Positions 37,521-47,758 of a DNA stretch of 64,000 nt are shown one piece after another. This DNA comes from Pasteuria penetrans (GTDB taxonomy: Bacteria; Bacillota; Bacilli; Thermoactinomycetales; Thermoactinomycetaceae): positions 1,922,001-1,986,000 of the forward strand of contig NZ_UZAC03000001.1 of the NCBI RefSeq assembly GCF_900538055.1. Direction: 5' to 3'. The notes below the pieces were generated by a model that was not told the origin of the DNA, ran no database searches, and saw only the letters and a program-made list of their open reading frames with translations. Positions within the stretch are counted from its first letter, which is position 1. The number at the start of each line of letters is the position of its first letter. A program made the position numbers and the translations under genes.

Positions 37521-39870
37521 TGGTGCTGGTGCCGTTAAAAAGGTTCACAATTGTTTCCTGAGGTTCGAATAAAAATGGAAAGTGGGCTTTTGCGGATTCA
37601 TAAAAATAACTACATAAACTTTTATGAAATCATACTATCTATAGAAGCTCGGTTCCCTAATTATGATTAGGTTACCGATATTATAATAATATTCCGAATA
37701 TATAGTCAAAATAGGATATGACCCTACCTTCCTTACGTACATTCGAAACAACTTTATATGTATTACCTGAAAAACACCCTCAAAGAAACTTGAAGACCAT
37801 CTGTTATTCCTATACAATCCTCTTTATACCCACTATAAAGGGAGGTTGATAACAGATGGTCTCAGGGTATTGTACCATAGAACAGTCGAACTTGGAAGGG
37901 ATAGAGGAATGGATTGAATGCTTCGCGGATAAGTGGCGCTGGTGTTCCACCAAGGAAGAAATTAAACTTGCAACCCTTTGCGAGTATTATGAGAAACATG
38001 CTTCATGGTACAAGGAAACATATGCCGATTATCATAATACTATCGGTCAACCCTGCAAGGATATCCTTTTTACCATAATCCTGGAGTCCATTAAAGAAAC
38101 CTTTGGGTGGACAGACAGGGAATTGATCGAACGTATTCCACGGGAAGGAGTGTTCTTTGAAGCTCTGGGGGGCAAAAAAGGAAAGCCCCTTATAGGTAGG
38201 AGAACATTATACGAAGGCAGAAAACGGTTGTTGGCATACGAGGAGAAAACAAAATGCAATGTTACACGGGACTCCTTTCAGCACTTCACCACCTTCCAAA
38301 AGTCAATAGTAGGTATGACATCCACCTGCCGTAGAATGGATAGCACGCTAATCAACAGCAACATAAGGAAATTGACCCGTAATGACGTGATCTATCTGGT
38401 GGCGAAAAATGTGGTTTGTATCTCGGCTGAACTCCTGATTCCCCTCCCCGCGGAGTGGGGGGTTTTTCTGGAGAAGGGGTGTAAACTAACAGACATCGAT
38501 AGTCGGCAATCATTGGGCTATCAGCCTCCCCTTCCCCCCAAAAAAGGGGCAACAGCAAGGGATCATAGGACTGCAGAGCTAATTGGGGTTTGCTTGGCTG
38601 TAAGGGAACAGGTCTCCCACTATGACAACATCAGATCAACCAAGGAGTATGCATTGCTGGAAAGGGTGATCTGGGAACAAACTGAGGAGGATGAACAAGG
38701 AAATCTCAGGATGCTCTCCAAGGTGCGTTCTGGTAGTCTACAAAGCCCTTATGATCCTGATGCTCAGTACAGGAAGAAGAACAAACAGGGGGATATTCCG
38801 GACAAATCGTAGAGGATCGTGATGGAGAGAAGGGAGTAAGCCTAATTTCCTTCTTTGGTCTGAAAGGTTCCCTGCATCCAGATACGGCCTTTGCGAAGGA
38901 GTACATAGAAACATGGGTTCCCCATGATGGAATGCGGTTGTGTGCCGATGGGGGGTACTACAGCCATGAGATAAGCGAACTTGCTCAATCAAAGGGTATT
39001 TCGCTATGCTTCACCAATATGACGGGCCGAAGGGAGAACCCCGATAAATTGAGGGCAAGCACGTTTGTGCGAGACAAAAGAACAAAGGAAATTACACGGT
39101 GCGTGGCAAACAAGGAACCCGAGAACAGCCAGTACAAACCAGGGAGAAAACCAGGGAGCGGGACCAGTGTGGCTTATTTCAACGGGGAGGATTGCAAGAA
39201 GTGCCCCTTTGCGGATCAGTGCATTGGCAAACTCAACAAAACAGGGGGAAGAACCATAAGATTAACCGACCGAACGTACTCGGCGGCGGAGCAAAGAGAT
39301 CAATTGGAGGAGACAAAATATAGGAAAGCAGGGAACAGTCGTGCGGCCATTGAGGGCGTTTGCTCCGCACTAAAAAATGCTTACGGAGCTCGCCGACTTA
39401 AGGTGCGTGGTGAACGAAGAGCTAGGTTGACAATGTTCGCAAAGTGTGTAGCGTATAACACATCTCAAGTCTCCGAATATATAGTAAAATTTATAAGAAT
39501 AAGAAGGAGAGAAGCCATATCGTGATAAGCATATCTAATAATCTAAAAAATTCATAAAATAATCGGAACTATAGGCCGGTCTATTTGGCGTGCCAAGGTG
39601 TGCGGAATAGGGCATTCATTTCCGCGATCATGGGTTCAAAAACCGAGTTTCCATGGTTATAGTAGAAATACAACCATAATCGTTACGTTTCACACATATC
39701 TAGACCAAAACATTCATACTATTCAATTTTTTATTTACATTACAAATTATCCATACATATTATACAGAAGTAATTCATTAACTAATAGCAATCAATATAT
39801 ATCATTTTGAAATATAATTAATATCGAAAAAAACCAAATCAACTGACTTTTAATTCCAGCACCAGCACCA
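37521..39870 (+). mobile_element. IS1182-like insertion sequence (about 2.35 kb)
   Basis: Bounded by 12-bp perfect terminal inverted repeats TGGTGCTGGTGC (37521–37532) and GCACCAGCACCA (39859–39870). Between them are a 320-bp AT-rich leader, the transposase in two frames (37856–39525) and about 330 bp of AT-rich DNA. No clear target duplication was seen. The left end abuts codons MYEKLKS-stop (minus, 37499–37522), the tail of a bacteriocin-like precursor. A truncated second copy is at 23517–23923. Confidence 0.85.
37856..39525 (+). pseudogene. IS1182-family transposase, frameshifted
   Basis: The first frame (37856–38812) has the N-terminal helix region and the first catalytic Asp (CRRMDSTLINSNIRK, about residue 165), and runs to SPYDPDAQYRKKNKQG. 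The frame then changes by -1 at a run of five Gs (38789–38793) and continues as GYSGQIVEDRDG, HPDTAFAKEYIETW, the second Asp (LCADGGYYS), the Cys motif CKKCPFADQC and the Glu (AAIEGVCSALKNAYGARRLK). One extra G would restore a single product of about 556 residues. Either one base was lost or a -1 ribosomal slip on GGGGGA makes the full protein. GGGAGG precedes ATG 37856. Confidence 0.85.
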
Positions 39871-40004
39871 TAACATATAAAACTTAAATTTTATAAAAAC
39901 AACGTATATGTCCTACTGTGTTCCTACAAGAATACTTTGGAATACAGGGGGAGGGAATCCGAATCTAGGCAGATATAAACACAGAAACCTACCACGATGC
40001 ATTT
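39871..40004. other. Gap after the IS
   Basis: AT-rich, no gene seen. Confidence 0.4.
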
Positions 40005-40075
40005 GATCTATCGAACCATGGTTCAGCCCTCACTCCTGAGACTGAACCCCCAGGTCCGAAGTTTGGCCAAGAGCC
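40005..40075 (+). repeat. 70-bp repeat with hairpin, copy 1
   Basis: Starts GATCTATCGAACCATGGTTC, can fold through GGTTCAG/CTGAACC, and ends GGTCCGAAGTTTGGCCAAGA. Copy 2 is at 40648–40717; the last 23 bases alone recur at 21741. Confidence 0.8.
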
Positions 40076-40395
40076 AAAAATATCTATATCACTGAAGCCA
40101 AGGTTCCGTAATTTCCCGATCACCGCTTCAAGCAACATCGTCGTGGTTATAAAATCTTTGGCCCAATGGGTGGGTTGTAATTGATTTTTGTGGGCAGCCA
40201 AAAACTGAATGCTTCTTAGGACGGACCCGAGGTCTCAAATCTTGGTTTGGGTTTATGTTCAGAAGAACCTCGGAAAGATCCTGGACCCTACTCCGGAAAA
40301 TGCGTCCATAATGTTTGGGTACGTCCGATAAACCAACTTCAACATAAGCTATTACGCTGTCTGTACTGCCAAGAGGCTTTGTGGTAAAGTGAGGC

Positions 40396-40451
40396 TAGGT
40401 CATTAGCTCTAACACCTGCTTTTCCATAGGGGCTAATGACCTAATTTTTTT
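40396..40451 (+). terminator. Strong orphan terminator-like hairpin
   Basis: TAGGTCATTAGC (40396–40407) pairs perfectly with GCTAATGACCTA (40432–40443), followed by a T-run (40446–40451). No plus-strand gene ends just upstream, so it may end a small RNA or be a relic of an attenuator. Confidence 0.65.
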
Positions 40452-40647
40452 GTCGTTTTTTTGATAACTATCAAATCATGGGACTATGATCCTTAATTTT
40501 ACAGTCATCAGATAGGTTTTCTCTAGCAAGCATCCTATTCGTTTTCTAATACGTCACCCCATAAACACATTTGCCCACCCGATTCCTATAAAAAAGTTCA
40601 TGCTAAGGAGTCGCGGTTCATCTACCCGCTATGAACAGCGGAGACTC

Positions 40648-40717
40648 GATCTATCGAACAGTGGTTCAGCCCCCATCCCCGGGACTGAACTTCCAGGTCC
40701 GAAGTTTGGCCAAGATC
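40648..40717 (+). repeat. 70-bp repeat with hairpin, copy 2
   Basis: Starts GATCTATCGAACAGTGGTTC and ends GTCCGAAGTTTGGCCAAGAT; about 85 percent like 40005–40075 by eye. Confidence 0.8.
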
Positions 40718-40906
40718 CATTTTTCTCCCTTTGCCCCCACGGATCTTACGATAGGTAGCATCGTCCTAAAGGGCGGAAGACTGATTCTGTAGGGAACAGA
40801 GGTTCCACGCGTCTGGGTGGCTATCAGGGTACTGTTTGATTTGGGTGGTAATGCTTACGGATGTAAATAGAAGGGGGTTGTTTGTCATTCAGCCAAGATC
40901 TGTGTA
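40718..40906. other. Short gap upstream of the CPBP gene 3' end
   Basis: No gene seen. Confidence 0.4.
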
Positions 40907-42013
40907 CTAGGCCCATTCCATAATATAAAGAACAATGTAAGTTTTTAGGAGGATGTGGGCCCATATAGAAGCCCATAGGTGGTAGCGATCGGCTAGCCAA
41001 CCTAGTCCTAAAGAGGCGAGAAAGATCCAGAATAAGCTCTGCCAGCTACCGCCACCGTTTCCTATCATTTGCATTTGTAAAATGGTGGACCCCATGGTGG
41101 AGATTACGCTGGTCCATACAATTCCCAATCGGGGTTGTATAGCACCCCGGTATAGCAGTTCTTCCCCTAGTGCGGAAAATAGAATCAATAGGAAGGCGCC
41201 GATCCAATCCACTCGCAGAGGGAAGACGGCCTCCGATGGGGGAATATTCAATGCCTCCTGCATCCAATAGAGGAGGGTATCTCCTAGGAACCAAATTCCT
41301 AGGGAACTAAGGGTAAGGAGGGTAACTATACTCCAAGCCTTCCCTGTTGGTTTTTTGTGGAGACCCAAGCGGACCGTTGTTTCTTTCAAGGTGCGCGTGG
41401 TTGGCCATCCCGCGCCCAGTGAGGCCCATAGGGTGGAGAGGAGGGAGTTGATGCATGGGATACCGATGGAAAGGTATTTTTGTACTATTTGGACATTATC
41501 GGCCCCCATCATCCCTCCTACGATGGATCCACAGAAATCGTACCCTTGTAGGGGGATTTTAGGGAACATGGTAACCAAGACGGCAATATGGTGTGCGAGC
41601 CATGCAATGAGAATTCTATGGAGATAGCGCTGTGTATTCAGTCCCAGAGTGATCATAACCCGGTCTCTTACTGAAGGTAGTAAAAAGAAAATCCCTATAA
41701 ACAAATAGATGAGTAGGGCGGATGAATTGCATGCAATTTCAACAATTCCTCCGTCGAAAGGATGGGGAGAGGGGGGGTATAGGAATTGGAGCGCTGTGAA
41801 GATGAAATAAAACAATGCGAATAACATATTGACTGTCTTGCCCCAGTTCTGCAGCGATCTCTGACGTGGACTGTGCTCCATTACAACCGTGTGTTGATAG
41901 TAGGCATGGTCAAACTTAACAAAGGCCCATGTGGTAAAGTAAGATACGAGCAATAGTATTAATCCTAATGACATAAAAATAATGATAAGAGTGGGTAAAA
42001 AGTTTTCCTGCAT
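40907..42013 (-). CDS. CPBP-family intramembrane protein (CAAX protease-like)
   Basis: 368 residues with about eight membrane segments. The C-terminal Abi/CPBP domain carries LFSALGEELLYRGAIQPRLG (EExxxR) and a late His in WASIWAHILLK. The middle His motif (usually FxxxH) is not evident: the matching region reads ISTMGSTILQMQMIG, so activity may be altered. ATG 42013 is chosen because GGGAGGT lies 6 bases upstream; the frame extends to 42046. Family members serve in CAAX-type proteolysis and in bacteriocin self-immunity. The nearby bacteriocin-like cassette makes the second role attractive, but this is inference. Confidence 0.78.
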   Translation of the reverse strand: MQENFLPTLIIIFMSLGLILLLVSYFTTWAFVKFDHAYYQHTVVMEHSPRQRSLQNWGKTVNMLFALFYFIFTALQFLYPPSPHPFDGGIVEIACNSSALLIYLFIGIFFLLPSVRDRVMITLGLNTQRYLHRILIAWLAHHIAVLVTMFPKIPLQGYDFCGSIVGGMMGADNVQIVQKYLSIGIPCINSLLSTLWASLGAGWPTTRTLKETTVRLGLHKKPTGKAWSIVTLLTLSSLGIWFLGDTLLYWMQEALNIPPSEAVFPLRVDWIGAFLLILFSALGEELLYRGAIQPRLGIVWTSVISTMGSTILQMQMIGNGGGSWQSLFWIFLASLGLGWLADRYHLWASIWAHILLKTYIVLYIMEWA

Positions 42014-42400
42014 TATGAACCTCCCATACGGAATTGATGGATTCACAGGATATTTATAAAAAATTATATTTTAAAACCACCATTTTACTATTCGCAGATC
42101 AATGAACTACGGATACAAAATTTTTGTAAAAGAATGTATTCCCATCACCAGGACCGATTCATTCTCACGGGGTATACAAACCAGGCGCGTTCGTTTGGGA
42201 GGGACTATGCAATTTCTTGAGGGAATGCAATAGTAGGTAACCCACCAGGATTTTCAGAACTTATTAATAATTTTATTTATTATAAAAATTTAATATGAGT
42301 AGATGCAAAACAGACGCAACACTCAATTTATTTCAATTTTATAGGACCATTATAGCATTAGATTTATCTGCAGAGAACCCGTGAGGAAATTACTTTTCTG
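42014..42400. other. AT-rich intergenic region
   Basis: Upstream of the CPBP gene; no supported gene. Confidence 0.45.
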
Positions 42401-42790
42401 CTATTTGGGGACAATTACCCGGGTACGCAAGTTTTTTAAATCCCATACCTGAAGATCATTTTGTATTATTTTCCCATCTGTCCATCCCGTGAAGGTGATA
42501 GTTAGCCATATCCATATACCCCTCACTCCCATCCCAAAGCAAGCTTCCTGCTGTAATGGATTCACGTTTCCGAATATTGGAATCCCCTTTTCTACAACTA
42601 TCCCCCTATTCCCCGTACCAAGGTGTACGAGCATAAAAACCATTCCCCCCTCGTACCCTAAGTACAAATCTTCGCGTGTCAACCCGGGGAAGGCTGAATG
42701 GTGAAGAAAGGGTGATAACGGTGCAGTGGCCCTCCATTCGAAAATGTTTCGCCTCTCTGCAGGGGCCCTTTTATTCTCCCTACTCATCAT
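42401..42790 (-). CDS. Possible small hypothetical protein
   Basis: Open frame of up to 129 residues containing HHSAFPGLTREDLYLGYEGG, MVFMLVHLGTGNRGIVVEKG and ITFTGWTDGKIIQNDLQVWD. It reads like a real folded protein rather than a shadow frame over 42401–42700, but no family is recognised and its start overlaps the AI-2E pseudogene on the other strand. Low confidence. Confidence 0.3.
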   Translation of the reverse strand: MMSRENKRAPAERRNIFEWRATAPLSPFLHHSAFPGLTREDLYLGYEGGMVFMLVHLGTGNRGIVVEKGIPIFGNVNPLQQEACFGMGVRGIWIWLTITFTGWTDGKIIQNDLQVWDLKNLRTRVIVPK

Positions 42791-43698
42791 TTGTTGGTCC
42801 CAACTGACCCCTTATCTCTATGGTATTTGGTCGATCAGTCGAACCGTGCTAAAATCCTTTCTCCTTGCAGCCCTCGTTGCTTATTTTTTGCATCCGGCTA
42901 TCGCGTGGTTTTGTGTGTGGGGCATACCCCACACAATGGCCATTCTAACTGTGTATGCATGCCTGATTTGTTTTCTTGTTGTGCTTTTTATGCTCACGTT
43001 ACCTACACTGGAATTCCAACTTAAGGAACTTCTGCGACAATTCCCCAATTGGAATCTCCGTTTACAGGATTTTTTACAATCCTTTCAAAACCATGGTAAA
43101 AAATCCTTCCCCGTGTGGTTTGAGATGGCATCAATAATTTCAATGGTCACATGCAGACATCCCTCATCCGCTGGGTAGAGGGTATGATCAATCGCATAAC
43201 CGATGTAGTGGATAAGTTGTTTATGGTCCTCATTATCCCTTTTCTTTCCTTCTGCATGCTCAAAGATGCTTGTTTAATCCAGCGGTTTTACGTGCCTTGT
43301 CTGTAGATTGGCGTAGGACGGGCCTACAGATTCTCCGAGACCTTGATTGTGTGCTAGGTCAGTACATACGGGGCCAGTTTCTCATTTGTATGCTTGTTTT
43401 CATTGCCACCTATCTTGGTTACGTTCTGATCGGTCTTCCCTACCCACTCCTGCTTTCCGCCCTTGTAGGCATTACGAATGTCATTCCCTACTTTGGGCCC
43501 TTCATTGGGGCATTACCCGCCCTCATTGTTTCCCTGTTGCTGGCTCCTCAATTGTTGGTTCCTGTTTGCATCGTTAATTTGTTGATTCAGGTTGTGGAAG
43601 GTAATCTCCTATCGCCCCATATCACAGGACGAACCCTAGATTTGCACCCCCTCACAGTGCCCTCCCTATGTACCTATTCCTTCCTTTGGGTAAAATGA
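42726..43698 (+). pseudogene. AI-2E family transporter, broken
   Basis: Membrane transporter of the YrrI/PerM family. The N-terminal part is in one frame (to about 43130), a middle part (LIRWVEGMINRITDVVDKLF, then FLSFCMLKDACLI) in another, and the C-terminal part (LGQYIRGQFLICMLVFIATY, VGITNVIPYFGPFIGALPAL, VVEGNLLSPHITGRTLDLHP) in a third. The last 50 or so residues after LDLHPL are missing. At least two frameshifts make it non-functional. Confidence 0.85.
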
Positions 43699-44273
43699 TT
43701 AAAAATACAATAACATTGCATTAATATATTTTTTCTTAATTTGTATTTAGGGTAATCTTTAACCTATATTTATGAATTTACTTTTTTTTTCAATCCCACA
43801 TCGAATCGGACAGAGGAGGACAAGGAGAAATCTCCTGAAAATGAGGCATTGGGTTGGTGGGGGCCAAAGCTATTGGATCATATTTCTGAATTTAGAAAAA
43901 TGGATCGTAATGGGCACAGTATTCCACGTTTTTCTTCTTTGGAATCGAGAATTTGCGTGATGTTGTGGTGGCTGAGTCCTATAGAGGGTATCCATCCAGT
44001 TTTATGAGGGAACCTACCTAACTGTGTATGCTAAATTCATTCGACCCCAATGGGAAGCTGTAAAGACGTTTTCATTCATTTCTCTATCTATGTATATAAT
44101 GGCATGAATAACAATTTAAAAAGAAAATTAATAAATAATTTTTAAATATATTATGATTTCATAATAGCAAACAAAAAACCTGGGGTGGATGTATCTAAGG
44201 AACGTATCAGTAGTACTATGTATGCTTTGGACCCGGCTCTATTGTATGGGAGTACTACGGGAGACTGGTTCAT
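43699..44273. other. Intergenic region
   Basis: AT-rich; no supported gene. Confidence 0.45.
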
Positions 44274-44307
44274 TTAAAAACCCGTTTTCATAAATTGAAA
44301 ACGGGTT
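44274..44307 (-). terminator. Terminator of the collagen-like gene
   Basis: AACCCGTTTTC (44279–44289) pairs with GAAAACGGGTT (44297–44307); on the minus strand it is followed by Ts. It lies 42 bases after the stop codon. Confidence 0.85.
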
Positions 44308-44348
44308 CTATTCGTATTGATATCACAAAATTCTATCTAAATAGAAAA

Positions 44349-44954
44349 TTAGTATTCCCTGTGGGGATATGGTGGTGGAGGGCATGGTGGAGGACATGGT
44401 GGAGGACATGGCGGAGGACATGGTGGGGGAGGTGGAGGACATGGTGGGGGGCATGGTGGAGGAGGTGGAGGGCATGGTGGAGGGCATGGTGGGGCTGGTG
44501 GTCCTGGTGGTCCTGGTGGTCCTGGTGGTCCCTGTGGTCCTGGGCAACCCTGTGGTCCTGGTGGTCCCTGTTTTCCTGGGCAGCCCTGTGGTCCTGGTGG
44601 TCCCTGTTTTCCTGGGCAACCCTGTGGTCCTGGGCAACCCTGTGGTCCTGGCGGTCCCTGTTTTCCTGGGCAGCCCTGTGGTCCTGGGCAACCCTGTGGT
44701 CCTGGGCAACCCCTTGATCCTGGTGGTCCTGGTGGTCCTGGTGGTCCTGGTGGTCCTACAATGGGGCAGCACTCCTGAGGAGGCGGACAACATTGCTGCT
44801 CATGGTGGGGTTGTTGCTGATGGTAATTATAATAATTTTTATCCCCTCTGTGTTTACAATCGTTATTTTCTATATTTTTGTAGTAATCATAATAGAAATC
44901 ATAGTATTCTTTATAATAATCACTCATTTTTCCCTGGTAATCATTATGATACAT
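44349..44954 (-). CDS. Collagen-like protein, Tyr-rich head and Cys/Pro-rich tail
   Basis: 201 residues in four blocks. The head is Tyr-rich ([17 protein letters not shown]). Then comes a His/Gln/Cys block ([16 protein letters not shown]), then 29 uninterrupted G-X-Y triplets built from GPP, GCP, GPQ and GKQ, and a tail of CPPP units ending YPHREY. Seven GCP triplets put cysteine in the X position, rare in collagens. No signal peptide, so it is probably made in the mother cell and placed on the spore surface, where Tyr and Cys could cross-link. Collagen-like fibres of this kind are known from Pasteuria, Bacillus anthracis BclA and relatives. ATG 44927 (at MSDYY) is an alternative start. Confidence 0.85.
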   Translation of the reverse strand: MYHNDYQGKMSDYYKEYYDFYYDYYKNIENNDCKHRGDKNYYNYHQQQPHHEQQCCPPPQECCPIVGPPGPPGPPGPPGSRGCPGPQGCPGPQGCPGKQGPPGPQGCPGPQGCPGKQGPPGPQGCPGKQGPPGPQGCPGPQGPPGPPGPPGPPAPPCPPPCPPPPPPCPPPCPPPPPPCPPPCPPPCPPPCPPPPYPHREY

Positions 44955-45740
44955 AGGTTTTTTTTACAGTCCTCTCTTGATGAAATGGGCTTATTATGAT
45001 TCATTCATAAGTGAAGTTTGCAATTCATATTATATTCTTTGATAGTGAAGAGCTTTTACTGTAATTTTTTTATATACATCCATTGTGGAACAGTTCATTG
45101 CGAACTGTTTTCCGAATCATTATATGCGTTATCCTGTCGTTTGGGATAGACATTAGCACTAATTCAGCGTCGGAAATAGCGGTAATCGCTATTTATTCCT
45201 GTTTTTCATGATGGAGGTCTGTTGTGTTTATTTTTTTTGCATAGTTTTTCCGGGGATCGACCTTTTACTGAAACCAGTTTCCCACCATCCTAACAGGGAA
45301 ATTTGAGTCCAGTTGACTTATTGTTTAGAACCATAAAAATTTTGTGTATCGTTAGATTTTGTGCAACGTTAACACTACAGGTGAGTTTTCTCGTATCCGT
45401 TTTTCCCGATTTGGAGTCTTGGGGGTTATGGATAGGGTTTGAAATTGGATATCTTGGATCCACAGTATGACAGTCCTCCTATAGGAGAGTGGGCGAATAT
45501 GTCGATCGGTGTATGCCGAATTGGGTAAATTACTCCTCACATATGAATTCCATATGGGTGTAATCCCTTTTCAGACCTGGAATGTTGTTTGTCTCATAGG
45601 CATCCTGGAAATTTCGATGGCAGGAAGATTGGGGGATTTTTTCCGATATCCAGTGTATGTTCGTGTTCCTTGTGGATCGGACGCTGGTACGGAAAGGTAC
45701 GGACGAAGGATGGCGGGGGTTTTTTCGTTAGCCATCCCTC
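44955..45740. other. Intergenic region
   Basis: No supported gene. Contains a small perfect hairpin AAATAGCG/CGCTATTT (45174–45194) without a T-tract. Confidence 0.45.
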
Positions 45741-46112
45741 TCATCCGTAAAGGCGATTCTCGATCCACCCGGCTATACCGGCCACAGCAAAAATCAACCA
45801 TAATAGTTGTATAGGGGGGAAGTACAGGGAGGACAGAACGATCCCATTAGCAACCCAGAAACCTGTACACCAGTGACAACTGAGCAATTTCCCTAGCATA
45901 CGCCGTATGCTATTTTTTCCGATGATCTCGATGCGCGATGTGGATTGACCTGTATCTGGATCCTTTACAGTAATCACCTTGAAGAAGAGATTTCGGAATG
46001 GTTCTGTGATTGTGTCGAAGACAATCAAATGTGTAAGCCTGAAGGTGGCGCCTACCCATATGAATATATTTATAATATTTATAAAATTTATACAGTTAGA
46101 GAACAAATGCAT
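45741..46112 (-). CDS. DUF1360 family protein (YngL-like)
   Basis: 123 residues, small membrane protein. Typical family features are ATFRLTHLIVFDTITEPFR and LSCHWCTGFWVANGIV with the conserved C-x2-C pair, followed by a hydrophobic C-terminal helix (LLWLIFAVAGIAGWIE). The family is common in spore-forming Bacilli; function unknown. It follows the 46117–47451 gene by 4 bases on the same strand, suggesting co-transcription. Confidence 0.8.
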   Translation of the reverse strand: MHLFSNCINFINIINIFIWVGATFRLTHLIVFDTITEPFRNLFFKVITVKDPDTGQSTSRIEIIGKNSIRRMLGKLLSCHWCTGFWVANGIVLSSLYFPPIQLLWLIFAVAGIAGWIENRLYG

Positions 46113-46116
46113 AGAA

Positions 46117-47451
46117 CTATAGCCCCCCCGTGATGGGGGCTAACTGGGCCACAATCATCCTCGGGGGGTGATTGGAAAAATTCGCATATACATGAATATC
46201 CAGACTTTTCTCTTTCTTGTCCGGTTTCTTTTCTCTCATAGGTTTTCCCTCCTCCTTTTCCATGGTTTCCCCTGGTGTCGTTATATTTTGTACGCGGGAT
46301 GTCGTTCGGGTGATTCGTAATTGTAACAAAGGGGTGACGCAACTTTGTCCTGGTGTAATCGAGGTATCTACACGTGACTGTAGCCAGATACCCGGTCCCG
46401 GTAGTGAATCATCAATGACTTCCTTTGGTATTTTTTCCCAGGTGGCACCTTCTTGTTTATTTCTTAATGCAGAAGAGGGATGTTCCCGGGAAAGGAAAGG
46501 GCCTGCAATCTGCATCGAGAGGGCTGATGGACAGAACAATCCTAATTTATATTGGAGTAGGGTTTGATTTGTCAAATTTTTTACTACTATATGCCCCACT
46601 ACATATTGCACCTTTGTATCTGGGGAGGCGGGTAGTGACTGTAGGGATGATTTGATGACAACGCGTTCCTGTTCTGTAGCAGGTAAGGGGTTTCCTCCCT
46701 GTCCCACCGTTGCGGGTGGGTGTGTACGGTTGGGTTGGAGTGTAATGGGACGTAGGGATTCGGACACTGGTTCCGTGAGTGGATCCCGGGGACCGGGTGT
46801 GGTGGTACAGGGGATGGGCCATAAAGGGACGGGGAGTTCAAACCACTGGGCCAAGGGATTACATGGGGCGGGCAAGGAACGGAGGAGACCAACGGAGAAC
46901 AGGAGTGCAATGGTTTCCACGGGGGGGATGTTTTCCTTTGCATGGGGAATAGATGAAATGGGTGTTTCTAAAATTGCATTGGGCAAACTAGGGACCACTG
47001 CATACAATTGCAACATAGCTCCCTCTTCACAGGTTTCCTTTTGGATCGCAAGGTCGGATTCTGTGAAGGTGTGAAACAGTGATTCTGCCAAGCGGGACCC
47101 ATCGCCTCGGTATCGGAGCATGAGTTGTGGTGACGAGAGGAAGGAATCTTCCTGAATGTGCAAGCGAACAGAGCAGGTGTTTTCCTGGGCATTTTCGTGG
47201 TAGAGGAGCAATTGGCAAGGGGAGTCTTGCAGGAAGGAACGGATGCATTTTTCGAAAATTTTTTCTTTTCTACAGAAACTGGGCCAAAGATGAATGAATA
47301 GGGTGGTTTGGGTATTGAAGTACAAGGCACGTTGTACGGGATCCCAACGCGGTTCAAAACCACTTTGTTTTAGCCAATGAAACAGAAAGGGCAAGAGGTT
47401 TACTGGTGCGAAACCACAACGGCGTTGGTTACGGTATACAGCATAGGGCAT
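46117..47451 (-). CDS. Hypothetical protein, possible spore-surface protein
   Basis: 444 residues, no recognised family and no signal peptide. The N-terminal 170 residues look globular (FLFHWLKQSGFEPRWDPVQR, LYFNTQTTLFIHLWPSF). A Pro/Thr-rich middle (near residue 230) leads to a second globular part (VQYVVGHIVVKNLTNQTLLQ, LGLFCPSALSMQIAGPFLS), then a charged EKEEGKPMREKKPDKKEKS segment and a short tail. AAGGAATG precedes the ATG by about 6 bases. Position in a cluster with collagen-like and Cys-rich genes suggests a coat or exosporium component, which is inference. Confidence 0.6.
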   Translation of the reverse strand: MPYAVYRNQRRCGFAPVNLLPFLFHWLKQSGFEPRWDPVQRALYFNTQTTLFIHLWPSFCRKEKIFEKCIRSFLQDSPCQLLLYHENAQENTCSVRLHIQEDSFLSSPQLMLRYRGDGSRLAESLFHTFTESDLAIQKETCEEGAMLQLYAVVPSLPNAILETPISSIPHAKENIPPVETIALLFSVGLLRSLPAPCNPLAQWFELPVPLWPIPCTTTPGPRDPLTEPVSESLRPITLQPNRTHPPATVGQGGNPLPATEQERVVIKSSLQSLPASPDTKVQYVVGHIVVKNLTNQTLLQYKLGLFCPSALSMQIAGPFLSREHPSSALRNKQEGATWEKIPKEVIDDSLPGPGIWLQSRVDTSITPGQSCVTPLLQLRITRTTSRVQNITTPGETMEKEEGKPMREKKPDKKEKSLDIHVYANFSNHPPRMIVAQLAPITGGL

Positions 47452-47758
47452 GTCATTCCTTGAGGTTGTTGCAAGGTATCATTCGTACATACCATTGGAA
47501 AACATCGCTTACCATTTTACCTTCATGTTTTCGTTGGTGTACGGATTTGCCAACCCACGCCCCCCTTCTTTTTATGTATACTTATAGGTTATTAACAAAT
47601 GATTATTTTTTTTATGAATAGCATACATAGGTTGTTGTGAAGAATGGGCGTTTCCATGGCTTGTAAACGTTGAACTCATTGGGACCCTATGTCATAAAAT
47701 ACCGAGAACTGAGGACAAAGGTCACCTCAGGATGCAAAGGAATGAAAGGGGCCGCATT
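47452..47758. other. Divergent intergenic region
   Basis: Between the divergent 46117–47451 and 47759–49153 genes. A CATACATA sequence at about 47621 resembles mother-cell sigma -10 elements, but no convincing -35 was found. Confidence 0.35.

Noticed and set aside
44295-44956. Long plus-strand ORFs opposite the collagen-like gene
   Set aside because: Their products are repeats of Trp/Ser or Gly/Val forced by the G-X-Y codons; the minus frame explains the sequence, with a matching terminator.
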